A stretch of 64,000 nucleotides of DNA from JANNSX01 sp963741525 (lineage in GTDB: Bacteria > Pseudomonadota > Alphaproteobacteria > Rhizobiales > Hyphomicrobiaceae): contig CAVUIW010000020.1 of assembly GCA_963741525.1 (NCBI GenBank), forward strand, positions 248,001-312,000, given 5' to 3'. This document shows, piece after piece, positions 8,975 to 19,800 of the stretch (position 1 is its first letter; the number at the start of each line of letters is the position of its first letter). The translations under genes and the position numbers were made by a program. The notes under the pieces are model-generated. The model did not search any database. It was not told the origin of the DNA and saw only the letters and a list, made by a program, of their open reading frames with translations.

Positions 8975-9322
8975 CTAAGCGTCCGACTGGTCGTACAGCA
9001 CGACTTGATCGACCCATTTCGGGGTCGTGCGAAGATCACCGCGGTCGTTCTTCTCTAGCAAGCCTTTCTCGATACCTTCTTTGATGGCGCGATAGGCGTG
9101 CCGATCGGAGATGTCGAGGAAAGCCGCGAGATCCTGTTTCGACTGCGAGCACCAAGGATGGTTCGGTCGATGGGAAAGCTGATGAATGCTGTCGATGATG
9201 GCGTAAGTCGTGAACGACAAATCGAACTTCACGCGCATGGGGTGATGGATGATTGTGAACCGTGGCTTTAGCCGGAACCTCCGCTCCCAGTTCACATGAC
9301 GGGAGATATGATCCATGCGCAT
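8975..9322 (-). CDS. small helix-turn-helix (winged-helix) protein
   Basis: Protein of 115 aa. The centre (about 55-95, SKQDLAAFLDISDRHAYRAIKEGIEKGLLEK) reads as a helix-turn-helix of the kind found in replication initiators and helix-turn-helix 36 domains. The N-terminal segment FTIIHHPMRVKFDLSFTTYAIIDSIH also resembles phage or plasmid replication-organiser proteins. It is convergent with the integrase, and its 3' end lies next to the TGACA palindrome cluster. No specific function can be assigned; an element-encoded regulator or replication protein is likely. Confidence 0.6.
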   Translation of the reverse strand: MRMDHISRHVNWERRFRLKPRFTIIHHPMRVKFDLSFTTYAIIDSIHQLSHRPNHPWCSQSKQDLAAFLDISDRHAYRAIKEGIEKGLLEKNDRGDLRTTPKWVDQVVLYDQSDA

Positions 9323-9790
9323 AGTCTACCACAGGCGCTGGCGACCGCGCGGAGCTGCTGTTGATATCCGATAGGCTCGTTTGACGCGACGGGTCCGACA
9401 GAGACGAAAACGGCTCTATAGAGCCACGCGAAGTGCGTCGCACAAGAATGAGGTTTCTGCGATGCCGTGTGCAGGCGCAGATCCTTGCACCGGTCCCTCG
9501 GCGGCGTTGCAGAAACTCTATTGCACGAAACCGCGGGCAGCGGGTGGTGCGCTATGGGGATTTGACTGCGGGTGCCGTGACGTTGCAAGCCGCTGGGGCG
9601 GGCGTTGACGGGTCCGCATCGCACGCGTGGATGCTGTCGACGAGCGCGATCATGGTTGCAGGCGTCGTCACTTCGGCATCGCGAAGTTGCGGACGGCCCG
9701 TTGGTCTGGCGAGCGCGCACGGCGACCCGTCGCCGATCAATGTCCAACGCCGTTGCAAAGCCGTCCGCCTGGCTCGTTCGTCGTTGCTGG
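9323..9790. other. non-coding interval, IS91 right flank
   Basis: No supportable gene. The open frames here have no recognisable features. The part next to 9790 is the 3' flank of the IS91-type transposase and probably includes one end of the element; the exact terminus was not identified. Confidence 0.4.
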
Positions 9791-10992
9791 TCATGAAGTG
9801 TCGAACCTCATGACGACGATGCGCGATCGCGGCGTCGTACCGCGCTCGAAGGTCTCGATGAGGCGCATGCGACCGCCGCAGCATGGGCACGGCGGCGGAT
9901 CATCAATCTCTGCTTCGGCTCCAGAGGCATCGTCTTCGACACGGACCACTAAGGGAACATTCAGCAACTTTCGGCAAAGCGCGAGCTTCTCGGCGCGATG
10001 GCCATTGGCGAACAGGCCATAGTGGCGGATGCGATGGAAGCCGTCGGGCAGGACGTGCATGCAGGAACCGGCGCATGAACTCGCCGGCGTCGAGGCGCAT
10101 CACGTTCTTCTGCTGGCCACCTTGCTGGCGATAATCCTTCCATCGGAACGCAACGTGGCCGTCGTCGATCGAGACGAGGCGGCTGTTGCCGATCGCGACC
10201 CGATGCGTGTAGCGGGCAAGATAGGCGAGCACCTGCTCGGGGCCGGCGAACGGCCGCTTGGCATAGACCACCCACTCGGCTCGGCGCAGCGGTGCCAGTC
10301 GGGCCCGGAACTGTGCTATGTCCTCGAGCGGCGCCAAGTCGTTGAAGAACTGAAGCTCGCCTTCGGCATGCAGTCGCTCGAGGCCATCCAGAAACAGGCG
10401 ACGGAACAGGCGCGAGAGCACGCGTACGGAGAGGAAGAAGTTGCGGCGGCTCGGGACCCAGCGCTCGCCTTCGGGGGAGATGCCGCCACCCGGCACGATG
10501 CAATGGACGTGCGGGTGATGATCGAGGTTCTGGCCCCACGTGTGCAGCACGGCGGTGACGCCGATGTCGGCGCCGAGGTGCTTGGGGTCGGCTGCAATCG
10601 TGGTCAGCGTCTCGGCCGCTGCCGTGAACAGCAGGCCGTAGACCTTGGCCTTGTTCTGATAGGCGATGGCGCCGATCGCCGCCGGCAACGTGAACACGAC
10701 GTGGAAGTAGGGAACTGGTAGCAGCTCTGCCTCGCGCGCCGCAAGCCATGCCTCCGCCGCCCGCCACTGACACTTGGGACAGTGGCGGTTGCGGCAGGAG
10801 TTATAGGCGATGCGCGTGTGCGCGCAGTCGTCGCAGCGCTCGACATGACCGCCGAGCGCCGCCGTGCGGCAGAGTCTCGATCGCGGTCATGACGCGACGT
10901 TGCCCGCGGCTCAGATGAGCCGCGTTGTCGACGCGCCACGCCTCTCCGTAGCGGCGGAAGATATCCGCCACTTCCAGCTTCGGACGCGACAT
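9791..10992 (-). pseudogene. IS91-family transposase, two frameshifts
   Basis: HUH/Y2 rolling-circle transposase reading from 10992 to 9791 in three frames. The N-terminal part (MSRPKLEVADIFRRYG) is interrupted near 10877 by one extra base. Bridging it restores the CRTAALGGHVERCDDC zinc-finger region. The middle part carries HHPHVHCIVPGGG (HUH motif) and YLARYTHRVA (paired tyrosines). One extra base near 10060 then shifts into the frame reading HVLPDGFHRIRHYGLFANG and the CPCCGGRM finger. With both shifts bridged it aligns throughout with the intact copy at 40824-42113. It is inactive as written. Confidence 0.88.
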
Positions 10993-11002
10993 GGCCGGCC
11001 GT

Positions 11003-11869
11003 TCAAGCCGGCGCCATCGGCTCGATGTTCAATAGCTCGAGCGGGCTCTGAATCTGCCGGATCGTGTTGAACGCAACGCGTGCGTATCGCGTCGTCGAGG
11101 TGATATGCCGATGCCCCAGAAGATCCTGAATGACGCGGATATCGACGCCCTGCTCGAGCAGATGCGTGGCAAAGCAATGGCGAAGCGTGTGCACGGTCAC
11201 GGTCTTCGCGAGGCCTGCTGCATCGGCGGCCTCGCGACAAGCGCGCTGAACAGTGCGGCTGGTGACCGGAGTCTTGTGATCCTGGCCTGGGAAGAGGCAG
11301 GAGATGGGTGGCTTGGTGCGCTTGAAGTAATCGCGCAGGATCACCCGCAGCTGTTCGGACAGCATAACGTAGCGGTCCTTGCGGCCTTTGGCTTGGCGCA
11401 CGTGAATCACCATGCGCTGGCTGTTGATATCAGCGGCGGTGAGCTTCACGACCTCGGAGACGCGCAGGCCGGTGGCATAGATCGTGATGAAGATGGTACG
11501 CATTCTGAGATCGGTGACGGCCTTCAAAAACCGCATGACCTCGTCGCGCGAGAGCACGGTTGGCAGCGTATCCTCTTTGCGTGGCAGTGGAATCTGCTCG
11601 GACACGTCCTTCAACCCAAGCGTGGTGCTATAGAAGAATCGCAAGGCGCACATGATCGGGATGATCGTCGCCGCCTTGAGGCCGCGCCCGATGAGGTGCA
11701 CTTGATACCTGCGCACGTCCTCGAACGTCAGCTTGTCTGGCGAGATACCGTGATGGACGGCAAAGTTGGCCACAGCGCGGACATAGGCGGCCTGGGTCAG
11801 GGGTGACATATTGCGGATTGCCATGTCGTCGAGCATGCGCTGACGCAGTGGTGTGATCGGCTTCGTCAT
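11003..11869 (-). CDS. IS91-associated tyrosine recombinase
   Basis: XerC-like tyrosine recombinase (288 aa from ATG 11869) of the kind encoded upstream of transposases in many IS91-type elements. The core-binding domain starts PLRQRMLDDMAIRNMSPLTQAAYVRAV. Catalytic residues are the Arg in ATGLRVSEV, HTLRHCFATH, LGHRHI and the Tyr in TTRYARV. Unlike the downstream transposase it is uninterrupted. It ends 10 bp before the transposase start, so both form one transcription unit. Homologous to 39927-40811. Confidence 0.88.
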   Translation of the reverse strand: MTKPITPLRQRMLDDMAIRNMSPLTQAAYVRAVANFAVHHGISPDKLTFEDVRRYQVHLIGRGLKAATIIPIMCALRFFYSTTLGLKDVSEQIPLPRKEDTLPTVLSRDEVMRFLKAVTDLRMRTIFITIYATGLRVSEVVKLTAADINSQRMVIHVRQAKGRKDRYVMLSEQLRVILRDYFKRTKPPISCLFPGQDHKTPVTSRTVQRACREAADAAGLAKTVTVHTLRHCFATHLLEQGVDIRVIQDLLGHRHITSTTRYARVAFNTIRQIQSPLELLNIEPMAPA

Positions 11870-12074
11870 GGAATACTCCCGTCGGTTGGGTTGCTGGACG
11901 GGCAATCCTGACGGGCATGCCGTTGACGATCCGTAACTACTCCCCTGCTCGGCAGTCGCTCGATAGGTCGCGAAACAGATGTTGTGAGACGTATACGGAA
12001 CGACTCAGTTAAGCCCTTCCCTGCCGGTCGTGCGTGGCGCCGATGATCCTGGTCGCGGAAGTTCGGAGAGGCCG

Positions 12075-12407
12075 ATGCTGGACAAGCCGGAGAAAACGCG
12101 TGAGCTGGTGGCGATGTTGAAGGCGGCGTTGCCATTCGAGGTCGCTTTGACGCCCGATGTGATCATGCACCTCGCGCGGCAACAAAAGCCGGTCGTCGTG
12201 AAGCCCACCGAGACCGTCTCGGACATCGCCTACGCCGGCGATGAGGGCGGCATCATGTGCCACATCCAGCCGGCTGCCGCAGACAACATGGTCTTCGTCT
12301 CGCTGACGCATGTGCGCGTGCCCCACACGCTCCCCTTCGCAGCCGCCGCGATAGACTATCAAAGGCATCGAGTGAAGAAGCTCAAGCGCCACCAGGGCCA
12401 GGGCTAG
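12075..12407 (+). CDS. conserved hypothetical protein (110 aa)
   Basis: ATG 12075 has a good ribosome-binding site (GGAGAGG) just upstream, which decides the start within a longer open frame. The protein begins with a helical segment (DKPEKTRELVAMLKAALPFEVAL) followed by a mixed region and a basic tail (RHRVKKLKRHQGQG). No signal peptide or membrane segment is seen. No family was recognised. It lies alone between the IS91 element and the two-component locus. Confidence 0.55.
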   Translation: MLDKPEKTRELVAMLKAALPFEVALTPDVIMHLARQQKPVVVKPTETVSDIAYAGDEGGIMCHIQPAAADNMVFVSLTHVRVPHTLPFAAAAIDYQRHRVKKLKRHQGQG

Positions 12408-12853
12408 CGTGCGATGCTCCGCGCCCGCCGCAGGCGCTACCGCGATAGCGGTTTAGTGCAATATTTGTTTCGCGACACGAATTGGATTCTGATCGTCGTG
12501 AGCCTGACCGTGCGGAGGTATCGGCACGCGCTCGCAATACCCACAAGTCGTGCCGGCCGCCGAACGTCCACCCAACACCCACCTCGACCGCCGATCCGAT
12601 CCTTTTGTCCGTTGGCGGCTAAAACCGGAATTCTGGGAAAGGGCGTTCTTGACCCACTGCGGCCCTGTGCAGTTGCAGCATGCGTGGCCTACTGTTGATC
12701 GCATGGCGGTAGTGCCGACATCGGTCCAGTTGGACCACGCGCATGCCAGCCGACTAAACTGCAGGTCTGCAACACATCCCAAGCAGACACTGCCTACTGA
12801 TTACATTGTTCGAACGACCCTCAAAAAGTCGCTTGCACACCGTGCGACGCATA
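12408..12853. other. interval without supported gene
   Basis: No gene, tRNA or clear repeat seen. Its right edge abuts the truncated response regulator. The HTH output domain expected there is not present in any minus-strand frame, so this may be where a deletion or insertion joined. Confidence 0.4.
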
Positions 12854-13273
12854 TCAGCAGGCGACAAACCGTATCGCAAATTCGGAATCGAGGCTTGGTA
12901 CGTCGTCGTGCTGCAATCGCTGGATTTCGCTCACCAGCGCCCTACCGCTTATGCCCTTGAGCGCGTAGAGCCTTGCACCAGCCAGACGCGCTTCCTCGAT
13001 AAGCCGATCGTCGTCCAGCAGCGTCAGCATGATAATGAGGGTTTGCGGCGCGATGCCGGAGATCACACGAGCTGCCTCTATTCCTCCACCCGGCATCTTG
13101 ATGTCGAGCAGAACGACATCGGGGTCGAGCGTCTCGACAAGCCTGACGGCGTCACCCGCTGATTCACCTTCGCCGACAACATGAAATCCAGGCTGGCTGT
13201 CCAACAGCTGAACGACACCGCATCGAAAAATCGCGTGATCGTCGACAACGGCGATGTTGATGTCGTCATTCAT
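12854..13273 (-). CDS. response regulator, receiver domain only (truncated NarL type)
   Basis: Protein of 139 aa with a complete receiver domain: acidic pocket DD 11-12, phospho-acceptor Asp57 (VVLLDIKMPGGG), switch Thr (MLTL) and Lys (ALKG). It then ends after SEFAIRFVAC with no LuxR/NarL DNA-binding domain. Its sequence is close to the N-terminal half of the full regulator at 15079-15762, including the unusual KMPGGG/NMPGGG loop. It overlaps the kinase gene by 8 bp, so the pair is co-translated. It may be a truncated regulator or a stand-alone phosphate sink; sequence loss downstream is the simpler reading. Confidence 0.85.
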   Translation of the reverse strand: MNDDINIAVVDDHAIFRCGVVQLLDSQPGFHVVGEGESAGDAVRLVETLDPDVVLLDIKMPGGGIEAARVISGIAPQTLIIMLTLLDDDRLIEEARLAGARLYALKGISGRALVSEIQRLQHDDVPSLDSEFAIRFVAC

Positions 13274-14702
13274 GTAGTGAAATCTGCTGTTTCAGCGCTT
13301 GAAGATCGAAACGGGCGGTCAGCCGGCAGCCAATCGGACGAGACTGGATGTCCAGATTGCCTCCGAGCATTTCGATGCGATCCCTCATGCCGGCCAGGCC
13401 CATGGTCGCGACCTTGCTCGATTGTCCGTTCTCGCGCAATCCTGGACCCTGGTCTGAGACCACCAGCTCAATCGTGCCGTCGGACTGGCTCGCGCTCACA
13501 GCCTGGCCAATGCCCCCGGCATGCTTAAAGGCGTTGTTTAACGCCTCCTGAACGAACCGATAGGCGCAGACCTTAAATGGCTTCGAGGCATCCCCGGACG
13601 GCAGGTCGATGGCGGTCGTGACCGGCATCTTGGTCCGGCTGACATGCGCTTCAATCGCCCAGCGGAGCACTTGCTCGAGGCTCGCCTGCTCGATGTCCGG
13701 CAACAGCAGGCCGGCGGATAGTGATCGGATCTCCTTGAGTGAGTCCGCTAAAGCCGCGTTGACCGTTTCGATTTTCTCACGCCGCTTCGGCACGGGGTGC
13801 TCGGGGTCGAGCGCGTGCGTCAACAGTGCCGCGAGGCTCAACAACTGAGCAGGCCCATCGTGCAAGTCAGCGCCGATGCGCCGGAGTTGCCGCTCGTTGA
13901 TCTCAGCGGTCCGGGCGTGCGCGCGCTTGATATCGGTCTGCAAGCCCTTGTTGTCCTCGAGCAAGGTCTCGAGCCGGGCGATCTGAGACGTGAGCTGCTC
14001 GCGTTGCTGATCGATGGTCCGGCTGCCCACATGCACGATTCGATAGAGTGCCGTGAGCATCAGGAGTGAAATCCCAGACACGACGAGCCAGCTTTTCCAA
14101 GCCGCCGACGCAAGCTGCGCCGACAGGTTGCGATCGATCGAGTAGTGCTCGACGACGGCAATGATCTCGCCGCTGCTGTCACTGTGGAGCGGGGCATATA
14201 TCTCCATGACCGGATGCCCGGTGTTCAAGTTGGGGCCATCGCCGTCGGCCTCATCAGTTGCGAACTCGACCGCAAACTCACCACCAAGTGCGCGAAGAAA
14301 GGTGACGCTCGGTGCGAATTTCTGGCCGATCAGCTCCTGCCACGAGCTGTAGACAATGGTTCCATCCGGCCGCCAGACCTTGAAGCCGAGGACGTTTTCC
14401 GTGCTCTTGTCCGGGTCGAGTGTTGCGAGCCGGTCGCGGGCCGACTGTGAGAGCGTCTGCGAGGATTTGAGCTCCTGGATGATCGGGTGCACGCGCTCGA
14501 TGAACTGCTCGATGCGAAGTGCGGCAGATGATGTTGCAGACTGCGTGACCCCGGACTTGATGTTGCCGACGACCCATAGTCCGAGCAGAATCATGCTCGA
14601 CGCTACGATCGGCAAGGCGATCCATGCGAATTTGCCGACGAGAGATCGGCACTGCCAGTACGATTGCAGGGACGATAGAGTGTCTTTAGCCCGTGCTAGC
14701 AT
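13266..14702 (-). CDS. NarL-type sensor histidine kinase
   Basis: Membrane kinase of 478 aa (ATG 14702; a GTG at 14750 is an alternative). Transmembrane helices lie at about 23-46 and 203-224 and enclose a periplasmic sensor domain (about 50-200). A coiled-coil linker (about 228-262) follows, then the HisKA_3 box with His281 (RRIGADLHDGPAQLL). The ATPase domain has FVQEALNNAFKHA (N box), SDQGPGL (G1) and GLAGMRDRIEMLGG (G2). These kinases signal to NarL/FixJ regulators, and two candidates flank it. The sensor domain was not recognised. Confidence 0.9.
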   Translation of the reverse strand: MLARAKDTLSSLQSYWQCRSLVGKFAWIALPIVASSMILLGLWVVGNIKSGVTQSATSSAALRIEQFIERVHPIIQELKSSQTLSQSARDRLATLDPDKSTENVLGFKVWRPDGTIVYSSWQELIGQKFAPSVTFLRALGGEFAVEFATDEADGDGPNLNTGHPVMEIYAPLHSDSSGEIIAVVEHYSIDRNLSAQLASAAWKSWLVVSGISLLMLTALYRIVHVGSRTIDQQREQLTSQIARLETLLEDNKGLQTDIKRAHARTAEINERQLRRIGADLHDGPAQLLSLAALLTHALDPEHPVPKRREKIETVNAALADSLKEIRSLSAGLLLPDIEQASLEQVLRWAIEAHVSRTKMPVTTAIDLPSGDASKPFKVCAYRFVQEALNNAFKHAGGIGQAVSASQSDGTIELVVSDQGPGLRENGQSSKVATMGLAGMRDRIEMLGGNLDIQSRPIGCRLTARFDLQALKQQISLHE

Positions 14703-15078
14703 TTCCGAATGTTCACCATTGCCAGCGGCCTTCCTGATCCAAATTCGCACACATCGTCCGCGGTGGGCTGCGGCCCGGCTGGCTCAGGGAGGCATTCTGC
14801 GCACAGCAACTCTGCGTTGCAAGCGGCAGGCCAAAAAGACGTGCGCCGGAGCCATCGTATGTAAATCAGTGTATAACCGGTCGCGTGCTGACCAGCATTT
14901 TCATGCTGAACGTTCGATACAATGTTTCCTCTTGTCAGGGGATGGTTATCAAGTCAATAATGAAAAGCCTTTGGGTGGTCAGGACACAAGGCATTAGAAT
15001 TGCAAGTGAAGCACCGATTGCTCGGGCATCCGGGCTGCGGCCTTGGCCACGTGTTGCGTAGGGTTGGTGGAGTTCGCC
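14703..15078. promoter_or_regulatory. divergent intergenic region with palindrome
   Basis: Separates the kinase operon (minus) from the NarL-type regulator (plus). It contains the inverted repeat CAGCAT-TTTC-ATGCTG at 14893-14908, followed by a possible -10 hexamer TACAAT at 14918-14923. The palindrome is a candidate regulator-binding site; promoter assignment is weak. A GGTGGAG ribosome site precedes ATG 15079. Confidence 0.4.
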
Positions 15079-15762
15079 ATGGTCAGTGCCATTCGCGTTG
15101 CAATTGTCGATGATCATCCGCTCTATCGCGATGGCGTTGCCATGCTGCTCAGCTGCTCGGGCTCATTCGATATTGTCGGCGAGGGTGGGTGCGCGGACGA
15201 TGCCATCCGCATTGTCGAGGCCGAGAAACCCGATGTCATCATCCTCGATCTCAACATGCCAGGAGGTGGATTGTCGGCCGCAAGCCATCTCAAACAATCG
15301 CATCCTGGAACCAAGATTGTCATGCTTACGGTTTCTGAGACGGCGGGAAGCGTCCTTTCCGCCCTGACCGAAGGTGGGGCATCCGCTTACGTCCTCAAAG
15401 GCGTCACCGGGCCCGAACTCGAGTCGGTGGTTCGCCGGGTCCATGACGGCAGCCGCTATGTCAGTCCCGAGCTGGCAGCGAGCGTTCTGGCGCATGGTAG
15501 CAATGTTCCGGTGCGCCCGACGGTCAACGACTTCTCCAGGTTGAGCCGGCGCGAGGTTCAAATTTCAACCCTCGTCAGCGACGGCCTGACCAACAAGCAG
15601 ATCGCACGCCAGCTGACCTTGAGCGACAAAACCGTCAAGCACTACATGACGATCATCATGCAGAAGCTTCAGGTGCGCACCCGTCTCGAGCTGGCACTAA
15701 TGATCAAGGACGGACGCATGGGTCTGGCGCAATCCCCGCGTGAGCTGGCGCCGGCAAACTGA
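15079..15762 (+). CDS. NarL/FixJ-family response regulator
   Basis: Full-length regulator of 227 aa. The receiver domain is 1-120, with DD 11-12, phospho-acceptor Asp57 (IILDLNMPGGG), Thr (MLTV) and Lys (VLKG). The LuxR-type HTH is at about 155-215 (LSRREVQISTLVSDGLTNKQIARQL, then VKHYMTIIMQKL). ATG 15079 is chosen for its upstream GGTGGAG and because the conserved VAIVDDH follows. It is divergent from the kinase and is the likely DNA-binding partner. The next gene in the same direction is the RTX peroxidase, a plausible but unproven target. Confidence 0.9.
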   Translation: MVSAIRVAIVDDHPLYRDGVAMLLSCSGSFDIVGEGGCADDAIRIVEAEKPDVIILDLNMPGGGLSAASHLKQSHPGTKIVMLTVSETAGSVLSALTEGGASAYVLKGVTGPELESVVRRVHDGSRYVSPELAASVLAHGSNVPVRPTVNDFSRLSRREVQISTLVSDGLTNKQIARQLTLSDKTVKHYMTIIMQKLQVRTRLELALMIKDGRMGLAQSPRELAPAN

Positions 15763-16245
15763 GGGTCTGGACGGCGCGATACCGATCGAGCGAACCGGGC
15801 TGATACGGCGCCCACCGTACTTGTGATGTTTGGCCCCTCTCATCTGCCGCGTTGTCGGGCTGGTTTCACTTTCGACAGCGTCAACGCAGTCACTACAGAT
15901 CACCACACTGACTTGCAGGCGCTTCGCCGAGACGCGGTCCCCTCCTCGTTCAGGGGCATGAAGCCCATGGCCGTGTGGTGAAGGCCCAACCGCTTCGGTA
16001 GCAGCCGACTGCCCGCTTGCGGACTCTCAGACCTTTGTCGTCAATCGCTACGACCAAGGTCCAATCCATCACCGCGCAATCGGCCGACCAATTCCTGCGA
16101 CCTCGTGCGGATGCTCCTGCGCAGCCAGTGGGCTTTGTTGCAACCAGCCAAATCCGGATGCGTCCGCTCCGGGCCGCAAGTGCAGCACAACGCTCGACAT
16201 TTCGGCCCGGCCCCCACGGACGCACAACTCGAGTGGGAGCGTCAC
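15763..16245. other. interval upstream of the RTX peroxidase
   Basis: No supportable gene. It holds the promoter region of the peroxidase and a ribosome site (GGGAGCG) just before ATG 16246. No obvious operator or hairpin was picked out. Confidence 0.35.
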
Positions 16246-16806
16246 ATGACCACGAGCTTCAACGTCAATATCAACGATCTCCAGTTCATTCTCCGCCAGA
16301 TCAAGATCGGTGAAGCCAGCTCGGAGGCCTACGACGCAACGCCCAAGACGATCCTGCAAGCAATCATGGACGAGTACGGCGTAACGGCGGTGAACGCCCA
16401 GCAACTGCCGGCAGGTCTGCGTACGGTCGACGGAAGCTTCAACAGCTTGCTGCCAGGTCAGGAGAACCTCGGCGCGGCGGATATGGTGTTCCCAAGGCTG
16501 CTCGACCCTGTATTCATAGATGCAGGTACGCCAGCCGGCACGATCCCCGGCGTGACGAACACCAACTACGGCGTGGCCGGAAACGTCGTCGAACTCGGAC
16601 CCGCGCACGATCTCAAACCTCGTCGTCGACATGACGGCCGCCAATCCGGCGGCGGTGATGGCGGCCTTGCAGCACTCGGTGTTCAACGAGATCATCACGC
16701 CGAGCCAGGTCGCCGGGCACGCGGCTGCCATTGCGGCGGCACAGGCTGTGGTTGTCGCGAATTCGGTTCCAGGCTCGGATCCGGTAGCGAGGGCGGCTGC
16801 GGTTGA
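16246..16806 (+). pseudogene. N-terminal part of the RTX haem peroxidase (frameshifted off)
   Basis: ATG 16246 with GGGAGCG upstream starts MTTSFNVNINDLQFILRQIK, the usual N-terminus of bacterial RTX-type haem peroxidases, followed by GLRTVDGSFNSLLPGQENLGAADMVFPR. At about 16590-16592 one extra A in GTCGTCGAACTC moves the frame. Dropping it gives DSDPRTISNLVVDMTAAN, which runs straight into the long downstream frame. As written this frame ends at 16806 in low-complexity sequence. It belongs to the same gene as 16631-24592. Confidence 0.85.
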
Positions 16807-19800
16807 CGCGTTGAACTTGGCGCTGGACGCCGCTGGCATCGAGCACGGTCCAGAGGGTGGGCTGGTCATTCCCAACCTCTCACCCGACATCGGCCTGTCG
16901 CCCGGCTTCAACGCCTGGATGACCTTTTTCGGTCAGTTCTTCGACCACGGCCTCGATCTCGTCACCAAGGGTGGCAATGGCAAGGTCTACATTCCTCTCG
17001 CGGCCGATGATCCGTTGATCGCCGGTGCCGACGGCGTCTTCGGCAACGCCGATGATCTTCCCGCGCATCTGCGGTTCATGGAACTGACACGGGCAACAAC
17101 GGCCATCGACCTCAACCACGATGGCGACACGTTGGATCCCGGCGAAACCGGCAATACCCAGGGCCAGAACACGACGACCGCCTTCGTCGACCAGAACCAG
17201 ACCTACACCTCGCATGCCTCGCACCAGGTGTTCCTGCGTGAGTACGCGCGCGTCGACGCCGACACGGTGGTCGCGACCGGCAAGCTGCTCGACGGCAAGG
17301 CGGCCAACGGCTCGCTCGACGGCGCAATCGGCAATTGGGCGGAGGTCAAGGCGCAGGCGCTCGACATGCTCGGCATCGCGCTCACCGACTTCGACGTCGG
17401 CAACGTGCCGTGGCTGCGCACCGATCAGTACGGCAAGTTCATTCCGGGCGCCAACGGCTATGCTCAGGTGATCACCGGCCTCGGCGTCGACGGCAAGATC
17501 AATACGGCCGACGATGTCGTCGTCGAGGGCACCGCGACCGGCATTGACCTCGAGGCCGTCGGCGCGCTGCGCACCGGTCATGCGTTCCTGAACGACATTG
17601 CGCATCATGCCGGACCGGGATTTGTCGACTTCAATCACGACGGCATCATGAATGGGCCGGACGTGCTGCAGGTCGCCGATACGGACTATCTCGATTACAA
17701 CCGAGATGGCGTCGTCAGCCAGGCCGACGTCGATGCTGGCGTGCTAGCGGGCGATTTGGTGGATGCCGATGGCAACACCGTCATCGACATCGAAGACCTG
17801 AAAGATGTCAATCTCGACGGCAGCATCAATGCCGCCGACCTCGTTGCCAACGATCGAAATCAATTCACCTACGACAACGAGATGCTCAACTCGCATTTCG
17901 TCACTGGCGACGGGCGTGGCAACGAGAACATCGCGCTGACGACCGTTCACTCGATTTTCCACTCGGAGCACAACCGGCTCGTCGACGTCAACAAGCAGAC
18001 CCTGATCGACAACGCCACGACTCCGCAGGGCATTGCCTTCCTGAACGAGTGGCTGCTGACCGACGTCACGACGCTGCCCACCGACCTCAGCACGCTCAAT
18101 TGGGACGGCGAGCGCCTGTTCCAGGCCGCCCGCTTCGGCACCGAGATGCAATACCAGCACATGGTGTTCGAGGAGTTCGCCCGCCGCGTTCAGCCGATGG
18201 TCGATCCCTTCATCTTCAACAACAGCCCGAATGTCGATCCTTCGATCGTCGCCGAGTTCGCGCACACCGTCTATCGCTTCGGCCACTCGATGCTGACCGA
18301 CACGGTCGACCGGCTCGATGTCGACCTCACGACACTCGCGGCCGACGACGTCTCCCAAGAGACGCTGATCGCGGCCTTCCTCAATCCGCAGATGTACATC
18401 GCCAGCGGCGCGACGCTGGAAGAAGCCAATGCCGACATTATCCGCGGTCTGACTCGCCAGCTCGGAAACGAGATCGACGAGTTCGTCGTCCCGGCCCTGC
18501 AGAGCAACCTGCTCGGCTTGCCGCTCGACCTGCCGGCGCTGAACATCGCGCGTGGCCGGGAAACGGGCGTGCCGTCTCTTAACGAGACTCGCGCTCAACT
18601 CTACAACGACTTCGGCATCGTCGATCTGAAGCCTTATGAGAGCTGGTCCGATTTCGCGCTCGCGATCAAGAACCCGCTGTCGGTGGTCAACTTCATCGCC
18701 GCCTATGGGACGCACGCATCCATCACCAGCGCGGCGACGCTCGAGGAGAAGCGCGCGGCGGCCTACGAGCTGGTGACGGGCATCGATCTCATCAGCAATG
18801 GCATAGGAACCGTTCCAGGCGATCGGGCGGCCTTCCTCAACGCGACCGGAATCTATGCGGCAGGTGCTGGCGAACGTGGCGGCCTCGACAACGTCGATCT
18901 GTGGATCGGCGGCCTTGCCGAGAAGAAGAACGAGTTCGGCGGCATGCTGGGCTCGACCTTCAACTTCATCTTCGAATACCAGATGGAGAACCTGCAGAAC
19001 GGTGACCGGCTCTACTACCTGACCCGTACGCAAGGCCTCAACTTCCTCAACAACCTGGAGCCGAACTCGTTCGCCGACATGGTGATGCGGAACACGGAGC
19101 TCGGCGATGTCTACGCCACGCATCTGAGCGGCCAGCTCTTCATCACGCCCGATCACATCATCGAGCTAGACCGAGGCATCGCGCAGGAGGATTACACGCC
19201 AGTTGACGATCCGTTGACTTTGTTCGTCGACGAGAGCGTTGGCATCGACCCGATCTGGGGTCCGGATGTCGATCCCGTTATCCAGGGGATCCTCGGCCCG
19301 AAAGTGGCGCGCGACTACACCGGCGCCACCACCATTGTCGATGACAATGGGACGCCACTCGATCCGTTGGACGACGTCACGCACGACGTCGGCGGCTACA
19401 TCCGCGTCCAGGGCGGCGAGCACTATGTGATCGGCGGCACCGAGGGCGACGACACGATCTACTCCGACAGCGGCATCGACACCATCTGGGGCGATGGCGG
19501 CAACGACTACATCAATGCCGGCACGGAATCCGACGACGTGTTCGGTGGCCTCGGCGACGACATCATCGAGGATCCGTTCGGCGACGACGTGCTGCGCGGC
19601 AACCAGGGTAATGACGTCATTACCAGCGCGCGCGGTGCGGACCTGCTGTTCGGCGATGAAGGTAAGGACTACATCATTCTCGGCCAGGATGCCTCCGAAG
19701 TGTTTGGTGGCGAGGGCGACGACTTCATCCTCGGCGGCAACGGCAAGGACTTCCTGCTCGGCAATGAAGGCAACGACTGGATCGAGGGCGGCGGCGGCTT

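Larger units (their letters stand above)
9791..11869 (-). mobile_element. IS91-type element A (decayed)
   Basis: Tyrosine recombinase gene followed by a frameshifted HUH transposase, the same gene order as the intact element at 39927-42113. The coordinates cover the coding part only. IS91 elements have no inverted repeats or target duplication, so the true ends (oriIS/terIS) could not be placed by eye. Confidence 0.75.

Noticed and set aside
7499..9322. Prophage at the tRNA site
   Set aside because: Only the integrase is phage-like; no capsid, terminase, portal or tail genes occur downstream.
15950..16225. Minus-strand frame that looked like a transposase remnant
   Set aside because: No conserved motif, and it overlaps the upstream region of the peroxidase gene.
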